A stretch of 64,000 nt of DNA, from NCBI RefSeq assembly GCF_020623625.1, contig NC_060205.1:179501-243500 (forward strand), given 5' to 3'. The notes under the pieces were generated by a model, which saw only the letters and a list, made by a program, of their open reading frames with translations, was not told the origin of the DNA and did not search any database. The DNA comes from Saccharomycodes ludwigii. Its lineage: Eukaryota; Ascomycota; Saccharomycetes; Saccharomycodales; Saccharomycodaceae. The position numbers were made by a program, and so were the translations under genes. Every line of letters begins with the position of its first letter. Positions within the stretch are counted from its first letter, which is position 1. Of the stretch, positions 51,071 through 61,980 are shown one piece after another.

Positions 51071-52608
51071 AATGTTTTTGTCTTTTCCTTTTTCCTTTCT
51101 TCTCACAAGAAGATAACCCTTTATAATTAATAATAATATCAGTTTTGTTGTGTATGTGTGTATATGCATTCACTTTATTTTTATAAAAGTTTTGTTTAAT
51201 AATATCATATAAATGTTTTATTTATGGCTAAAGTTACAATTATGGGAAAATTATCATTGTGAGGGATTTTTTTACCTACTTTATTATTAGTTGGTCTGCC
51301 TTATACTATGGATATTTATTGTTTTCATAATTTTATATATTTTCGTAATGCAATAAAACTATTTGTAAAGTAAATTATAACCTAAGTCAACAGGAATACT
51401 ATTAGCTTTATATATTATTATTGTTATTATCTTTCTTTTCTTTCTTTTCTTTCTCTTTTTTATTTTTCATTTTTTTTTAATAGAAATTGAGACTTAGCGT
51501 ACTGTCATGGCGGTGTAATTCCTGATATTACAAGACGCAGTAATAAATTTTTATGTAACATACTGTCATGGCGTTGTAATTCCTCATATTACAAGATGTG
51601 GTATTACATTTTTATATAGCATATTTTTATATTATTTTTACGGATGGCAAGAAATTACTATATTTGTATAGTTTTTTTCTTTATTTTTTTTTTATTTTTT
51701 TTGCGCCAGATTTATTTGATTTTTCCATTTTCTTTTTTAAGTATATTGGTCCGCTTACAACATTAGCTACTTTAAAGAGACAAAAAAAAAAAAAAAAATA
51801 AAAATAACTTGCAGTTTTTTCTAAGATCAATGATCATATATGAAAAGAAAGAACACATCATGATGTGGTAATGTCTTTAATAAAGTATTTATTAGGTTTT
51901 TTCCCCCTGTGAGTTATCAGAAAGCCAGTAATTGTAAAATATAGGATATCCACCCTTTATTATAAGATAAAGGAACTTCTTCTTATCCCTACAACGAAGG
52001 AATGTAATGTAGTACTCTAATCTATAATAATTTTTATTTGTCAGCAATTGTAATTTCTATGATCGAATGTAATGTACTAATCCAGATACTCGTTAATCCG
52101 CTGCTAATCCGATTTCGTAAAGATTCAGTATAGCATGCCCCATCTAAAAACCACTCTTTACTTTATATAGTAATAATATTACATATCCTCTTAACCGCGT
52201 TTATCTGTTACATAAGATTCTCAATCTCCTTAATATCATTTCTGCGCCTATTAACAGACTCATGAATTTATTATTTTATAATACGTTATTATTCAACTTA
52301 CCAAGTTTTATTTATCGAGGTGAATCAATAACAAAAAAATTACAATAAGATAAACACCTTCTTTTTTCTGAGTTCCTATCTACTTTTTTTTTTTGAATGG
52401 TTTAACCGCTTTTAATAGATCACTTTCTCGTTGTCCAATATGTTTTAAAACTGAATGCTTTTTTTTTTTTTTTTTTTTTTTTTTTGTTACGGTAAAAAAG
52501 TTCTATTATATATATATATATATATATATTTATTATTATTATTAGCATAATTATGTACGTTTTATTTCTTTATTCATATGTATCTATTTAAATTTAATCT
52601 CATGTTAC
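51071..52608. other. Non-coding stretch between the convergent UGA4 copies
   Basis: 1538 bp. It holds a 61-bp tandem repeat (51500-51621), a 14-bp palindrome (51854-51867), a repeated 12-mer GAATGTAATGTA (52000-52011 and 52065-52076), a 27-T run (52459-52485) and a TA repeat (52507-52529). No protein gene or element with clear ends is supported. Confidence 0.65.
51500..51621. repeat. 61-bp tandem duplication with hairpin core
   Basis: Copies 51500-51560 and 51561-51621 align without gaps and differ at nine positions by my count. Each starts TACTGTCATGGCG and holds TGTAAT, a 7-nt loop, then ATTACA; in copy 2 the stem is 7 bp. It begins about 430 bp past the UGA4-1 stop. Confidence 0.85.
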
Positions 52609-54363
52609 CTAATTAGAAGAATAGCTATTCCCGATTTTATCATTCTCCTCCTCCTCCCCCTCCTCATGTTCCATTTTTTGTTGTGACATAATTTCGTCAA
52701 TGACATCAGTACCAACTTTGTCGATATATTCTTCATCAGTTAAATTAGAAATTGGACCATGATAATATTTTTTCTGGTAAGCAATGTAATATAACCAAGA
52801 TAAAATAACAACACCTGGTCCGATAACACAGGCATAATTCATTGTGTCTTTAGCAATGTTATGTTGAGTGGATGGAAACATGACCAAAATGATAATAAAA
52901 GATTGATAGATAACACTGAACCAATCAACAACTGGACTCCAAAACTTACCCAAGTAAAATGGACCTGGTTTAAAAATGTCTCTACCGAATGTTAATCTCA
53001 TAGCAGTAGGAAACCCCCAAGCGACATAATTATTGGAAATAGCCAAACTAAACAAAGCATTAGCAGCTGCTGTATCGATCAAACACAAACATCCTAGAGC
53101 CAAAGAACCTATGCAACAGGCAATGACGGCATTTATTGGAACAGACCATTTTTTGTGAACCATTTTAATATATCTGGAAAAAATTAAACCGTTATCTCTG
53201 GCAAAGGCATAGACTTGTCTCGAAACAGCAGTCATGATAGAAGCACCCATTAAAAATTGACAAAAGGCAATCAAGGACATAAATGCAATGGCCCAGTTTT
53301 TACCTAAAGAATCATAGATAATCTGAGCTAACGCAAACCCATATTCACTGTCAATAACATTTTCCAAATTTGGATCAACACAGGCCATTAAAACAATCAA
53401 AATCAACCAACCTAATAGCCAGCAAGTGGTGATAGATCCAATAATACCTATTGGGACAGCTTTACTAGCATCTTTGGCTTCTTCACTTTGATGGACACAA
53501 GAATCAAAAGCACCAATGGTCCAACAAGCAGGCATAAAACCTTGTAAACAAAACTGCCATCCATCGTTCCAGTCAGCAAAATTTTCAAAAGTGCCAAAGA
53601 TAAATTTACCGTTATTGAACCCGCCTCTGTTTATTTTAGTACCGATAGGCAAAGCAATGAATAACAATAGAATAATAAAACAATTGGCCACAATGGAAAA
53701 AGTCTGTAGTCTAGAAATGGCTGTAGAGGCAAGACAAGTAGACAGAGTCATACCAATAACTGCAGCAGCAAAAACACCATAAGTCTTACCATTAGTTACG
53801 TCAAAATTCCCATCTTTTTGAATGACAACAGCGGCCAAGACCTCTTCTGCAAAACCATATGCAATGGAACAAACACCAGAGACCAAGGCTAATGAATTGA
53901 CCCAGCCAATAATAAATGAAAATGAAACTTTGTAGCGGGTGGGAGAATACAGACCAGTCCAGTAAAATAACCCACCAGCGGTTGGGCATGCGGATGCGCT
54001 TTCTGCCATGGATATACCAATGGTTAAAATACATAAACCAGAAATAAACCAACCCCATACTAGCGTAACTGGACCACCAGTTAAACCACCACCCATAACT
54101 GACGCAATAGAGGGTAGCAACCCCATGATAGAAAACGCAATACCAAAGACTTGTATAGTACTAAACTGTCTCTTCAATTCCTGCTTGTAACCGATTTCTG
54201 CTAGCAAGGCTTCATCGCCATGAGCAGTTTGAGCATTGATGTAATTAACTTCACCAGCTCCTGTGTTGGAATGAACTGAACGTAATTGCGAAATAGAGGT
54301 GGTTATACCATATTCTTTTGTATCTGATTGTCTGGTTGTGTTAAGTTGTACTTTTTCAGACAT
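52609..54363 (-). CDS. UGA4: UGA4-type GABA permease, copy 2
   Basis: 584 residues, colinear with copy 1 through the membrane domain. It shares TGAGEVNYINAQTAHGDEAL, LLAEIGYKQELKRQFSTIQV and DSCVHQSEEAKDASKAVPIG. The C-terminal tail is longer and acidic (EHEEGEEEENDK), unlike copy 1. Three DNA blocks are almost identical to copy 1, including at silent sites, separated by clearly diverged segments. Substrate is probably GABA, but a duplicated copy could have shifted specificity. Its promoter holds GATAA motifs and CCG/CGG elements. Confidence 0.91.
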   Translation of the reverse strand: MSEKVQLNTTRQSDTKEYGITTSISQLRSVHSNTGAGEVNYINAQTAHGDEALLAEIGYKQELKRQFSTIQVFGIAFSIMGLLPSIASVMGGGLTGGPVTLVWGWFISGLCILTIGISMAESASACPTAGGLFYWTGLYSPTRYKVSFSFIIGWVNSLALVSGVCSIAYGFAEEVLAAVVIQKDGNFDVTNGKTYGVFAAAVIGMTLSTCLASTAISRLQTFSIVANCFIILLLFIALPIGTKINRGGFNNGKFIFGTFENFADWNDGWQFCLQGFMPACWTIGAFDSCVHQSEEAKDASKAVPIGIIGSITTCWLLGWLILIVLMACVDPNLENVIDSEYGFALAQIIYDSLGKNWAIAFMSLIAFCQFLMGASIMTAVSRQVYAFARDNGLIFSRYIKMVHKKWSVPINAVIACCIGSLALGCLCLIDTAAANALFSLAISNNYVAWGFPTAMRLTFGRDIFKPGPFYLGKFWSPVVDWFSVIYQSFIIILVMFPSTQHNIAKDTMNYACVIGPGVVILSWLYYIAYQKKYYHGPISNLTDEEYIDKVGTDVIDEIMSQQKMEHEEGEEEENDKIGNSYSSN

Positions 54364-54738
54364 TTTTTGATTATATTGTTTCTGCTATATATATCTATGT
54401 GTGTGTGTGTTTCTTTCAAAAAAGACAATTGAACTGTTTGATGATTACTCAAAGATGATGAATATTTCGAAGGAAATTTTCACATCAGAAGGATTAAGGA
54501 AATGAAAAACAAATGATGGATTCGGTTTGTTTATATATATAATATTTTTTTTTTTTTTTTTTTTTTTTTTCTTTTCCTTTTTAGAGGGGACAACTTTGAA
54601 TGGAAACAATATTATTTTGGATGATTTGTTTCATCCGGGAGTAATTTGTTTAATAGAATAATAACTATCGTTATTTTCTGAATGATTAAAACTAATAATA
54701 ACAACAACGGTTACAAGGTTCCTTTTTAATGATTTATC

Positions 54739-54842
54739 GATAACATGGATAAAGTTGAGCATTTAGAAAATCTATTTGTTGTTGCTGGTGATGGTGATAT
54801 TTTACTATCTGGGTAACGATAAAAAAGATAAAGTTTCTTATC
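54739..54842. promoter_or_regulatory. GATAA cluster upstream of UGA4-2
   Basis: GATAA at 54739-54743, 54748-54752, 54818-54822 and 54827-54831, and TTATC at 54838-54842; one more TTATC at 54962-54966. They lie about 375-600 bp before the ATG, as expected for GATA-factor control of a GABA permease. Confidence 0.5.
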
Positions 54843-54996
54843 AACACAATACATATCCACCATCTTGCGCAGTACAACAGCCAACTGTGTTTCTTTGTTT
54901 GTACGGCATTCTAAAAAAAAAAAAAAAAAGTTTTTTTTACAAATTTTCTGCCACGCCCATCTTATCCTAATAGCGAAGGTTGTGTACATCGTTTTT

Positions 54997-55127
54997 CCGC
55001 GCGGGCTATAATGGATTAAAATATTATCTAATACTCATTTATTTCGTAGAAAATAACACAAAATTCCGCGCTCAATAAAAATAAATCTATACATTTCCGC
55101 TATGGAGCAAAGGAAACCGGATGGCGG
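54997..55127. promoter_or_regulatory. CCG/CGG dyads upstream of UGA4-2
   Basis: CCGCGCGG at 54997-55004 and CCG-N5-CGG at 55117-55127 look like sites for Zn2Cys6 factors. The yeast GABA element bound by Uga3 is CCG-N4-CGG, so spacing differs. Nothing comparable was seen before copy 1. Confidence 0.3.
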
Positions 55128-55492
55128 TATATATTGTTTAAAACAGACAAATCCCCTAAACCGATTAGTGATCTGATATATATATAAAGATGACAAAACC
55201 CAGCTGATTGTGATAGTTGCGACATATGACTCGCTCCACTGCCCCCTCTCACAATAATTTGTATTATAGATTTACTTTCATTTATATATTTAACTTGTTG
55301 ATATTGGTTATATATATTTTGTTCTCGGTATCCTAATTCTTATCTATATGGGGAATACGGCTAGCAACAATATTACGATACATTATAAAATGGACATATA
55401 TAATTTCTAACAATCGCAATAGAAATGCTCCCTTAAGGGTTATGATCATTTTACACGAATGTTACGTTTTGTATATTAGTTTTCACATGTTT

Positions 55493-55499
55493 TTACCCG
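55493..55499 (+). promoter_or_regulatory. Reb1-type site, CRM1 upstream region
   Basis: TTACCCG (in TTTTACCCGGTTAC), about 610 bp before the CRM1 ATG and next to the microsatellite. Confidence 0.4.
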
Positions 55500-55521
55500 G
55501 TTACATTTACATAGTTTCATT

Positions 55522-55611
<90 letters not shown>

Positions 55612-55612
55612 T
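55522..55612 (+). repeat. Compound tetranucleotide microsatellite (TCTG)n(CCTG)n
   Basis: About 12 units of TCTG/CTGT (55522-55570), then about nine of CTGC (55571-55608). The short frame across it (Ser-Val-Cys-Leu and Pro-Ala-Cys-Leu repeats) is an artefact of the repeat. Confidence 0.95.
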
Positions 55613-56108
55613 TCCTATATAAAAAAACAAAATAAATAAAAAAAAAAAAACCAATTTGTAAGGGGGGAAGAGAAGGGGAGAATGAAATGGGAATGATATT
55701 AGAAATGGGGCATTTTTGGTAATATTAATTTACAGAAAAAAAAAAAAACAATCAAATCCTTAAACACTTCCCCTCGTATTTTTCATTTATTTTTCTTTTT
55801 TCTTTTTCCTTCTTTTTTCCTTCTTTCTTTGTAATAACAGCGCGGATTTATACTTTGTTTTCCTTTTTTTCTTATTACAACACACACACCCCATACTACA
55901 AAATCTTTTAACAACAACAACAACCCTTTATCAACAGTTCTTGACTTATTTATACTTTTATTTTTTTCACTTTTTAGTCAAACTTCTTTCTAATTTCCAA
56001 TTTACAAAAAGGCCTGCTTGAGAAAAACAGAAACAGCTCTAGATATACAAAAAAAAAAAAAAAAAAAAAAAAATAAATAAATAAATAAACAACTTCATAA
56101 ACAAAAAT

Positions 56109-59100
56109 ATGGATGCTATTTTAGATTTTTCAAAAGATTTAGATATTAACCTGTTGGATCAAACCGTGGATACTTTCTATAAAGGATCTGGTGAGCAACA
56201 AAAACAGGCCCAAGAAATTTTAACAAAATTTCAAAATAATCCAGATGCTTGGCAACGTGCAGATAAAATTTTGCAGTATTCTTCAAATCCATTGACCAAA
56301 TTCATTGCATTAAGCATTTTGGATAAATTGATCACCACCAAGTGGAAACTGTTACCACAAGAGCATCGCATTGGCATTAGAAATTTCATTGTTGGCATGA
56401 TTATTAGCTTATGTCAAGATGAAAATGTTTTCAAAAACTCCAAAAATTTAATTAACAAATCCGATTTGACTTTGGTCCAAATTTTAAAACAGGAATGGCC
56501 TCAAAATTGGCCAGAATTTATCCCTGAAATAGTTTCTTCCTCCCAAGCTTCTTTAAGTGTTTGTGAGAATAATATGATTATTTTAAAATTGTTGAGTGAA
56601 GAAATTTTTGATTATTCCGCTGAACAAATGACCCAAGCGAAAACTTTGAAATTGAAACAATCCATGTCTAAAGAATTTGAACAGATTTTCAAATTGTGTT
56701 TCCAAGTTTTAGAATCCAGTCAATCTACTTCTTTACTAGTTGCTGCATTGGAATCTATGTTAAGATATTTACATTGGATTCCATACCCTTATATTTTTGA
56801 GACTAATTTGTTGGAATTATTGAGTAATAGATTTCTAAGTGACCCAAGCACAAGAGCTATAACATTAAAATGTTTGACTGAAGTCGCTGCACTACCAGTT
56901 GCTACTGGTGATTCTATTGACAGTAGTAACAATTCTACCAACAATACAATTTCCATAAAGACAATAAATTATTTCCAAGTCACCATTCAACAGATTTCCT
57001 CTAATGTGTTCCCAGTTAATGCGAATTTAAAAGATATCTATGTCAATGCTGGTAGCAATGATCAATCTTTTTTGCAAGATTTTGCTATGTTTTTAACAAC
57101 TTATTTGCAACGTCACCGTAAACTATTGGAAACGCAGTCATCTTTTAAAGAATTATTATTGACTTCACATGCTTATTTGCTTCAATTATCTAGAATTGGT
57201 GAGCGTGAACTTTTTAAGACTTGTTTAGACTACTGGCACTCTTTTGTTTACGATTTATTCCAAGAAATTCAAAACTTACCATTAAATGAAATGAATCCGC
57301 TATTACAATTATCTATGGGCAGCAATGCAATTACAGCTGCTCATGGTGCACCAAACCCAGAATTTTTAAAATCATTCCCCTTGAAAAAACACATGTATGA
57401 TGAAATTTGTTCAGAGTTAAGATTAGTTATTATTGAAAACATGGCTAGACCAGAAGAGGTTTTGATTGTAGAGAACGATGAGGGGGAAATTGTTCGTGAA
57501 TTTGTCAAAGAGTCTGACACTATTCAATTGTATAAATCAGAAAGAGAGGTTTTAGTTTATCTAACTCATCTAGATGTTGTTGATACTGAAAACATAATGA
57601 TCAATAAGTTATCCAGGCAGTTGGATGGATCCGAATGGTCATGGCACAATATCAATACTTTGTGTTGGGCCATCGGGTCTATCAGTGGTACAATGAATGA
57701 AGACACCGAAAAAACCTTTTTAGTTGCTGTTATTAAAGACTTGTTGTCATTAACCGAACGCACTAGTGGTAAAGACAATAAAGCTGTTGTAGCTTCCAAC
57801 ATCATGTATGTTGTCGGTCAATACCCGAGGTTTTTGAAAGCCCATTGGAGGTTTTTAAGAACTGTTGTTTTAAAATTGTTTGAGTTTATGCACGAAACCC
57901 ACGAAGGTGTCCAAGATATGGCCTGCGATACTTTTTTGAAGATTGTGGAAAAATGTAAGCACCATTTTGTGATCCAACAACAAGATGAAAAGGAACCATT
58001 TATTAATACTATCATCAACGACATTCAACAAACCACTCAAGACCTAGAGCCACAACAAGTGCATTCATTTTATAGAGCTTGTGGTATTATTGTTTCCGAT
58101 GAAAACAACAAAACTTTGAGAGAACAACTACTATCTCAATTGATGAGTCTACCTAACATGGCTTGGGATACTATTGTCCAACAGAGCATGGCCAATCCTG
58201 AACTATTAGCCGATTCAGAAACAGTTAAGATTATTGCTAACATCATTAAAACCAACGTTGCTGTTTGTTTATCGATGGGTGCGTCATTCTATAGCCAATT
58301 GGGCCATATTTATTACAATATGTTACAACTCTATCGTGCTGTGTCTTCGATGATTAGTAGCAGTGTAGCTACGGAGGGGATAATTGCTACCAAAACACCT
58401 AAAGTCCGTGGGTTGAGAACTATTAAAAAGGAAGTTTTAAAATTGGTGGAGATTTACATTAGCAAAGCCAATAACAACTTGGAAGATGTTGTTAATGTTT
58501 TAGTCCAGCCATTGCTAAATGCGGTTTTAGAAGATTACATGAATAATGTACCAGATGCCCGTGATGCTGAAGTATTAAATTGTATGACTACCGTTGTTGC
58601 CAAAGTTGGGCATTTAATCCCCGATGGAGTTATATTAATTTTACAAAGTGTTTTTGAATGCACATTGAATATGATTAATAAAGATTTTACAGAATATCCA
58701 GAGCATCGTGTTGAATTTTACAAATTATTGAAGGAAATTAACAAAAGATCGTTTAACGCATTGTTGCAATTGCCACCTGCTGCATTTAAATTATTTGTTG
58801 ATGCTATTTGCTGGGCATTTAAACATAACAATAGGGATGTCGAAGTGAATGGTTTACAGATAGCCTTGGATTTAATTGTCAATATTGAGAGATTGCAAAA
58901 CAGTGATTTTGCTAATGATTTTTACCAGAAATACTATTTTGTTTTCATTAGTGAAACTTTTTATGTGTTAACAGATTCTGATCATAAATCAGGTTTTAGT
59001 AAACAAGCCACTATGTTGATGAGATTGATTGCATTGATCAAGGAAAATAAGATTACAATTCCATTATATGGAGATAATAGTAGTTCCAATAGCATATATT

Positions 59101-59381
59101 TATGTAATTATATGGCACAAATGTTAGGGAACGCATTCCCACACTTGAGTAAAGATCAGGTGGTTAGCTTTATATCTGAATTGGTTAAGCAGTATAATGA
59201 CTCAGCTAGGTTTACTGGGTTGTTAAGAGATTTCTTGGTTCAAATTAAGGAATATGGTGGCGATCCAACAGATTATTTATATGCAGAAGATAAGGCTGAA
59301 GCTTTGGCTGAACAACAAAGAATCGAGAAAGAAGCTGCTTCTAAAGTCGGTGGGTTATTAAAACCAAGTGAAATGGAGTAG
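56109..59381 (+). CDS. CRM1: CRM1 (exportin-1/XPO1), nuclear export receptor
   Basis: 1090 residues (S. cerevisiae 1084), highly conserved end to end. It has the N-terminal importin-beta domain ([20 protein letters not shown]), the CRIME region near 115 ([20 protein letters not shown]), the NES groove around 520-600 ([40 protein letters not shown]) and the C-terminal helix ([30 protein letters not shown]). Crm1 with Ran-GTP exports leucine-rich NES cargo. The groove position that is Cys in leptomycin-sensitive exportins is Thr549 here. Next to MRPL9, matching YGR218W and YGR220C. Confidence 0.98.
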   Translation: MDAILDFSKDLDINLLDQTVDTFYKGSGEQQKQAQEILTKFQNNPDAWQRADKILQYSSNPLTKFIALSILDKLITTKWKLLPQEHRIGIRNFIVGMIISLCQDENVFKNSKNLINKSDLTLVQILKQEWPQNWPEFIPEIVSSSQASLSVCENNMIILKLLSEEIFDYSAEQMTQAKTLKLKQSMSKEFEQIFKLCFQVLESSQSTSLLVAALESMLRYLHWIPYPYIFETNLLELLSNRFLSDPSTRAITLKCLTEVAALPVATGDSIDSSNNSTNNTISIKTINYFQVTIQQISSNVFPVNANLKDIYVNAGSNDQSFLQDFAMFLTTYLQRHRKLLETQSSFKELLLTSHAYLLQLSRIGERELFKTCLDYWHSFVYDLFQEIQNLPLNEMNPLLQLSMGSNAITAAHGAPNPEFLKSFPLKKHMYDEICSELRLVIIENMARPEEVLIVENDEGEIVREFVKESDTIQLYKSEREVLVYLTHLDVVDTENIMINKLSRQLDGSEWSWHNINTLCWAIGSISGTMNEDTEKTFLVAVIKDLLSLTERTSGKDNKAVVASNIMYVVGQYPRFLKAHWRFLRTVVLKLFEFMHETHEGVQDMACDTFLKIVEKCKHHFVIQQQDEKEPFINTIINDIQQTTQDLEPQQVHSFYRACGIIVSDENNKTLREQLLSQLMSLPNMAWDTIVQQSMANPELLADSETVKIIANIIKTNVAVCLSMGASFYSQLGHIYYNMLQLYRAVSSMISSSVATEGIIATKTPKVRGLRTIKKEVLKLVEIYISKANNNLEDVVNVLVQPLLNAVLEDYMNNVPDARDAEVLNCMTTVVAKVGHLIPDGVILILQSVFECTLNMINKDFTEYPEHRVEFYKLLKEINKRSFNALLQLPPAAFKLFVDAICWAFKHNNRDVEVNGLQIALDLIVNIERLQNSDFANDFYQKYYFVFISETFYVLTDSDHKSGFSKQATMLMRLIALIKENKITIPLYGDNSSSNSIYLCNYMAQMLGNAFPHLSKDQVVSFISELVKQYNDSARFTGLLRDFLVQIKEYGGDPTDYLYAEDKAEALAEQQRIEKEAASKVGGLLKPSEME

Positions 59382-59520
59382 ATAGGAATGTGCTATTATT
59401 GAAATGTTGATATAATTCGTTATTCTTATTCTTATTTATATATATATATATACCTAAGAATTTGTGTTTTAGATGATTGTTTTAGTTTTGTACAATATTA
59501 TAATTAGTTTGACTGTATAG

Positions 59521-59552
<32 letters not shown>

Positions 59553-59671
59553 CCTTTTATGGATTTTTGAAGAATGAAATTTCCACTTTTCTAAATACAT
59601 AAGAGATCTTCTAATATATATATTATATACATGGTAAATTATTGTTGTTCTTTTTATTCTCTCTAAAAATT
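59382..59671. other. Convergent 3' region between CRM1 and MRPL9
   Basis: 290 bp with a run of 28 T (59521-59548). Nothing else is supported. Confidence 0.6.
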
Positions 59672-60529
59672 TTATGCAACAACATCTTTAAATGGGTCCA
59701 CCTTAATGGCGTCTTGAAGCTTAACAAATGTGCCTCTTGGGCCAGCTACGGAGCCTTTGACCAAAACTATACCTAATTCGTCGTCAGTCTTCAATACCTG
59801 AACATTTTGAATGGTAACAGTGTCGACACCCATATGACCAGGCATCTTCTTCCCAGGTAGAACACGACCAGGCGTTTGATTCTGACCATAGGAACCACCA
59901 TGTCTGTGCGCTAAAGAATTACCATGGGAGGCATTTTGTCCCTTGAAACCATATCTTTTCATAACACCAGCAAATCCCTTACCTTTACTTACGCTTTGTA
60001 TATCAACATATTGACCATTTTTAAACCAGCTTGGTTTGATTAAAGTTGTTGGCTTTAATAATCCGTCTTGATCTTTAACTCTAAATTCAACAACTTTTAA
60101 TTTTGGATTGACAAATTTGGAACTGAAATGACCCAATAATTGACGAGGAAGTTGTTTAGGAGACTTGTTGCCGTAGCCAACTTGGCAGGCATAATATCCA
60201 TTTGTTTCCAAATATCTATTCATGACCACTTCAACATTATTCATTTCTAAAACTGTTGCTGCCAATCTTTTACCCGTTTTGGAATCAAAGTAAGGAATCA
60301 TACCCTGTTTACAAGCTATGGCACCGCATCTATTGGGCAAACGTTTTCTTTTGTTTGCTTCGACATTGGAATGCAACAACGGTTTTTTAGGTGCTATGGT
60401 TTGAGCAAAAGCAATAGAAGAAGCTACTAAAGAGCCACGAGGAACAACAGTAGTAGTAACTGCGGATGTGACTTTGTTTGCAGTATTGACACTTGTAGAA
60501 AATACTCTTTTTGATAACAATTCCCACAT
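59672..60529 (-). CDS. MRPL9: MRPL9, mitochondrial ribosomal protein uL3m
   Basis: 285 residues (S. cerevisiae 269). The N-terminal 45 residues are rich in Ser, Thr, Val and basic residues with few acids, a mitochondrial presequence. The uL3 fold follows, with [20 protein letters not shown] and the signature loop [20 protein letters not shown], then [20 protein letters not shown] and [20 protein letters not shown]. It sits near the peptidyl transferase centre of the large mitoribosomal subunit. Confidence 0.97.
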   Translation of the reverse strand: MWELLSKRVFSTSVNTANKVTSAVTTTVVPRGSLVASSIAFAQTIAPKKPLLHSNVEANKRKRLPNRCGAIACKQGMIPYFDSKTGKRLAATVLEMNNVEVVMNRYLETNGYYACQVGYGNKSPKQLPRQLLGHFSSKFVNPKLKVVEFRVKDQDGLLKPTTLIKPSWFKNGQYVDIQSVSKGKGFAGVMKRYGFKGQNASHGNSLAHRHGGSYGQNQTPGRVLPGKKMPGHMGVDTVTIQNVQVLKTDDELGIVLVKGSVAGPRGTFVKLQDAIKVDPFKDVVA

Positions 60530-60628
60530 TATATAATATCTTTTTGTTTTTCTTTTTCTTTTTGTTTACTGTTGATTTGGTAGTTTATGAATGCATCACG
60601 ATAATTATGAGATTTGGTGTAATTTCCA

Positions 60629-60667
<39 letters not shown>

Positions 60668-60856
60668 CTTAGAATTAAAAATTTTCTTTTTTTTTTTCTT
60701 TTTTTTGTTAGTCGTACAAAGTGATGGTGCTGTCATGGCTAATATTAAAATATATAGAGCTATTTTCCTTTTATTAAGTTAAAGATGATTTGTCTTAAAG
60801 AACAAATAACAATGATATTTACAAGAATATATATATACACACACATATATATCCAC
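60530..60856. other. Intergenic: MRPL9 promoter and MRPL6 3' region
   Basis: 327 bp, including the longest A run in the window (33 A, 60633-60665), T tracts (60687-60706) and TA/CA repeats (60828-60851). Confidence 0.65.
60633..60665 (+). repeat. Poly(A) tract, 33 nt
   Basis: Longest uninterrupted homopolymer in the window, about 104 bp upstream of the MRPL9 start. Confidence 0.9.
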
Positions 60857-61513
60857 CTATTTAATCTTCTTATCCTTCAATTTTATTGTTTCGTCATTAA
60901 CATATATACCTTTACCCTTATAAGGTTCTGGTGGATGGAATTTTCTCAAATTGGCAGCAAATAAACCAACTTGTTGCTTATCACAACCTTCAATAATCAA
61001 GGAAGTAGGAACTGGACTAGAAACCTTAATACCAGGAGGAATGTGTAGGCCTTGAGTAACTGATGCACCTACCTTAACACTAATAAAGTTGGAATCTTTT
61101 AGAATCTGACATCGATAACCAGTACCAACAAATTTCAAAATACTTAAATGACCCTCGTTGACACCGATTATGCTGTTATTAATCAATGATCTTATGGTGC
61201 CCCACATTGATTTCTGCAATTTGTTATTTTCATCCTCAATAGAAATATTTATTGTATGATGCTTGTTTTTATTAGTTGTATTGTCAATCTTGATAAAATT
61301 GGGTATATCAACTGCTAATTCACCTAAGGGGCCTTTAATGTTTATCAACTTGTGAAAAGTTAGGGATTTACCTAGACCTGGTTTTCTAAGAATTTTTGGA
61401 GTTGAAATTTTAATGATTTCTACCTTAGTTTCGGGTGTTAGCAAAATTGGTGCTTTCCCGATATGTGATTGAACTTGACGAGTTAAATGGAAGGATCTTT
61501 TAAAAGATAACAT
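60857..61513 (-). CDS. MRPL6: MRPL6, mitochondrial ribosomal protein uL6m
   Basis: 218 residues (S. cerevisiae 214). The N-terminus [20 protein letters not shown] is a basic, Ser/Thr-rich targeting signal. The two-lobed L6 fold follows: [20 protein letters not shown], then [20 protein letters not shown], and the uL6 signature ending [20 protein letters not shown]. It belongs to the large mitoribosomal subunit. It faces IMP3 divergently, as YHR147C and YHR148W do. Confidence 0.97.
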   Translation of the reverse strand: MLSFKRSFHLTRQVQSHIGKAPILLTPETKVEIIKISTPKILRKPGLGKSLTFHKLINIKGPLGELAVDIPNFIKIDNTTNKNKHHTINISIEDENNKLQKSMWGTIRSLINNSIIGVNEGHLSILKFVGTGYRCQILKDSNFISVKVGASVTQGLHIPPGIKVSSPVPTSLIIEGCDKQQVGLFAANLRKFHPPEPYKGKGIYVNDETIKLKDKKIK

Positions 61514-61980
61514 TTAGATACTATTTGAGGTTTATTCTTTATTTGTTTATCCACTTGATAAGAGACAAGATCTAGAAATAAAATAGATTATTAAATGTTA
61601 CTTTTGTGGAAAAAAAAAATGGAGCAATTAAAACCAAAGAAAATTTTTTTTTTTTTTTTTTTTTTTTTAATTTTCAATTCGAAGGGGGAAAAAAAAAAAA
61701 AAGGTGTTACCCGGAAAACCAATATCGGATATATTTTACCAAGTCCGGATATATGTATGTCCGATGCAGTTTCAAAGCAATTTGACAGAAAAAAAAATCG
61801 TTTCTTTTTCCTTTAAACAATTTTTTTTTTTTTCTTTTTTCTTCTGCTTCAACATTCAAATTCTTTATTTAACAAATGATATAGATAAATAACACGCCTT
61901 CAACAAAAACTATATCTACCAAATATCACTGACATAGCAAGAAAAAACAAAAAGGAGTGTAAAAAAATAACAAAACAACT
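61514..61980. other. Divergent promoter region MRPL6/IMP3
   Basis: 467 bp with a 25-T run (61644-61668), a Reb1-type site (61707-61713) and an imperfect dyad TCCGGATATATGTATGTCCGA (61743-61763). Confidence 0.65.
61707..61713 (+). promoter_or_regulatory. Reb1-type site, MRPL6/IMP3 promoter
   Basis: TTACCCG inside GTGTTACCCGGAAAA, 194 bp from the MRPL6 start and 268 bp from the IMP3 start. Confidence 0.5.

Larger units (their letters stand above)
54364..56108. other. Long non-coding stretch between UGA4-2 and CRM1
   Basis: 1745 bp between divergent starts. It holds a 26-T run (54545-54570), the GATAA cluster (54739-54842), CCG/CGG elements (54997-55127), a TGACTC word (55227-55232), a Reb1-type site (55493-55499), a tetranucleotide microsatellite (55522-55612), pyrimidine tracts (55789-55830) and 25 A at 56049-56073. 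No gene is seen. Confidence 0.7.

Noticed and set aside
51850-52400. Solo LTR of a Ty-like element between the UGA4 copies.
   Set aside because: No TG...CA ends, target-site duplication, primer-binding site or coding remnant could be identified.
55442-55639. 65-residue frame with Ser-Val-Cys-Leu and Pro-Ala-Cys-Leu repeats.
   Set aside because: It is just the translation of the tetranucleotide microsatellite.
56109-59381. CTG-clade genetic code.
   Set aside because: CTG codons occur at conserved Leu positions, for example codon 15 of CRM1.
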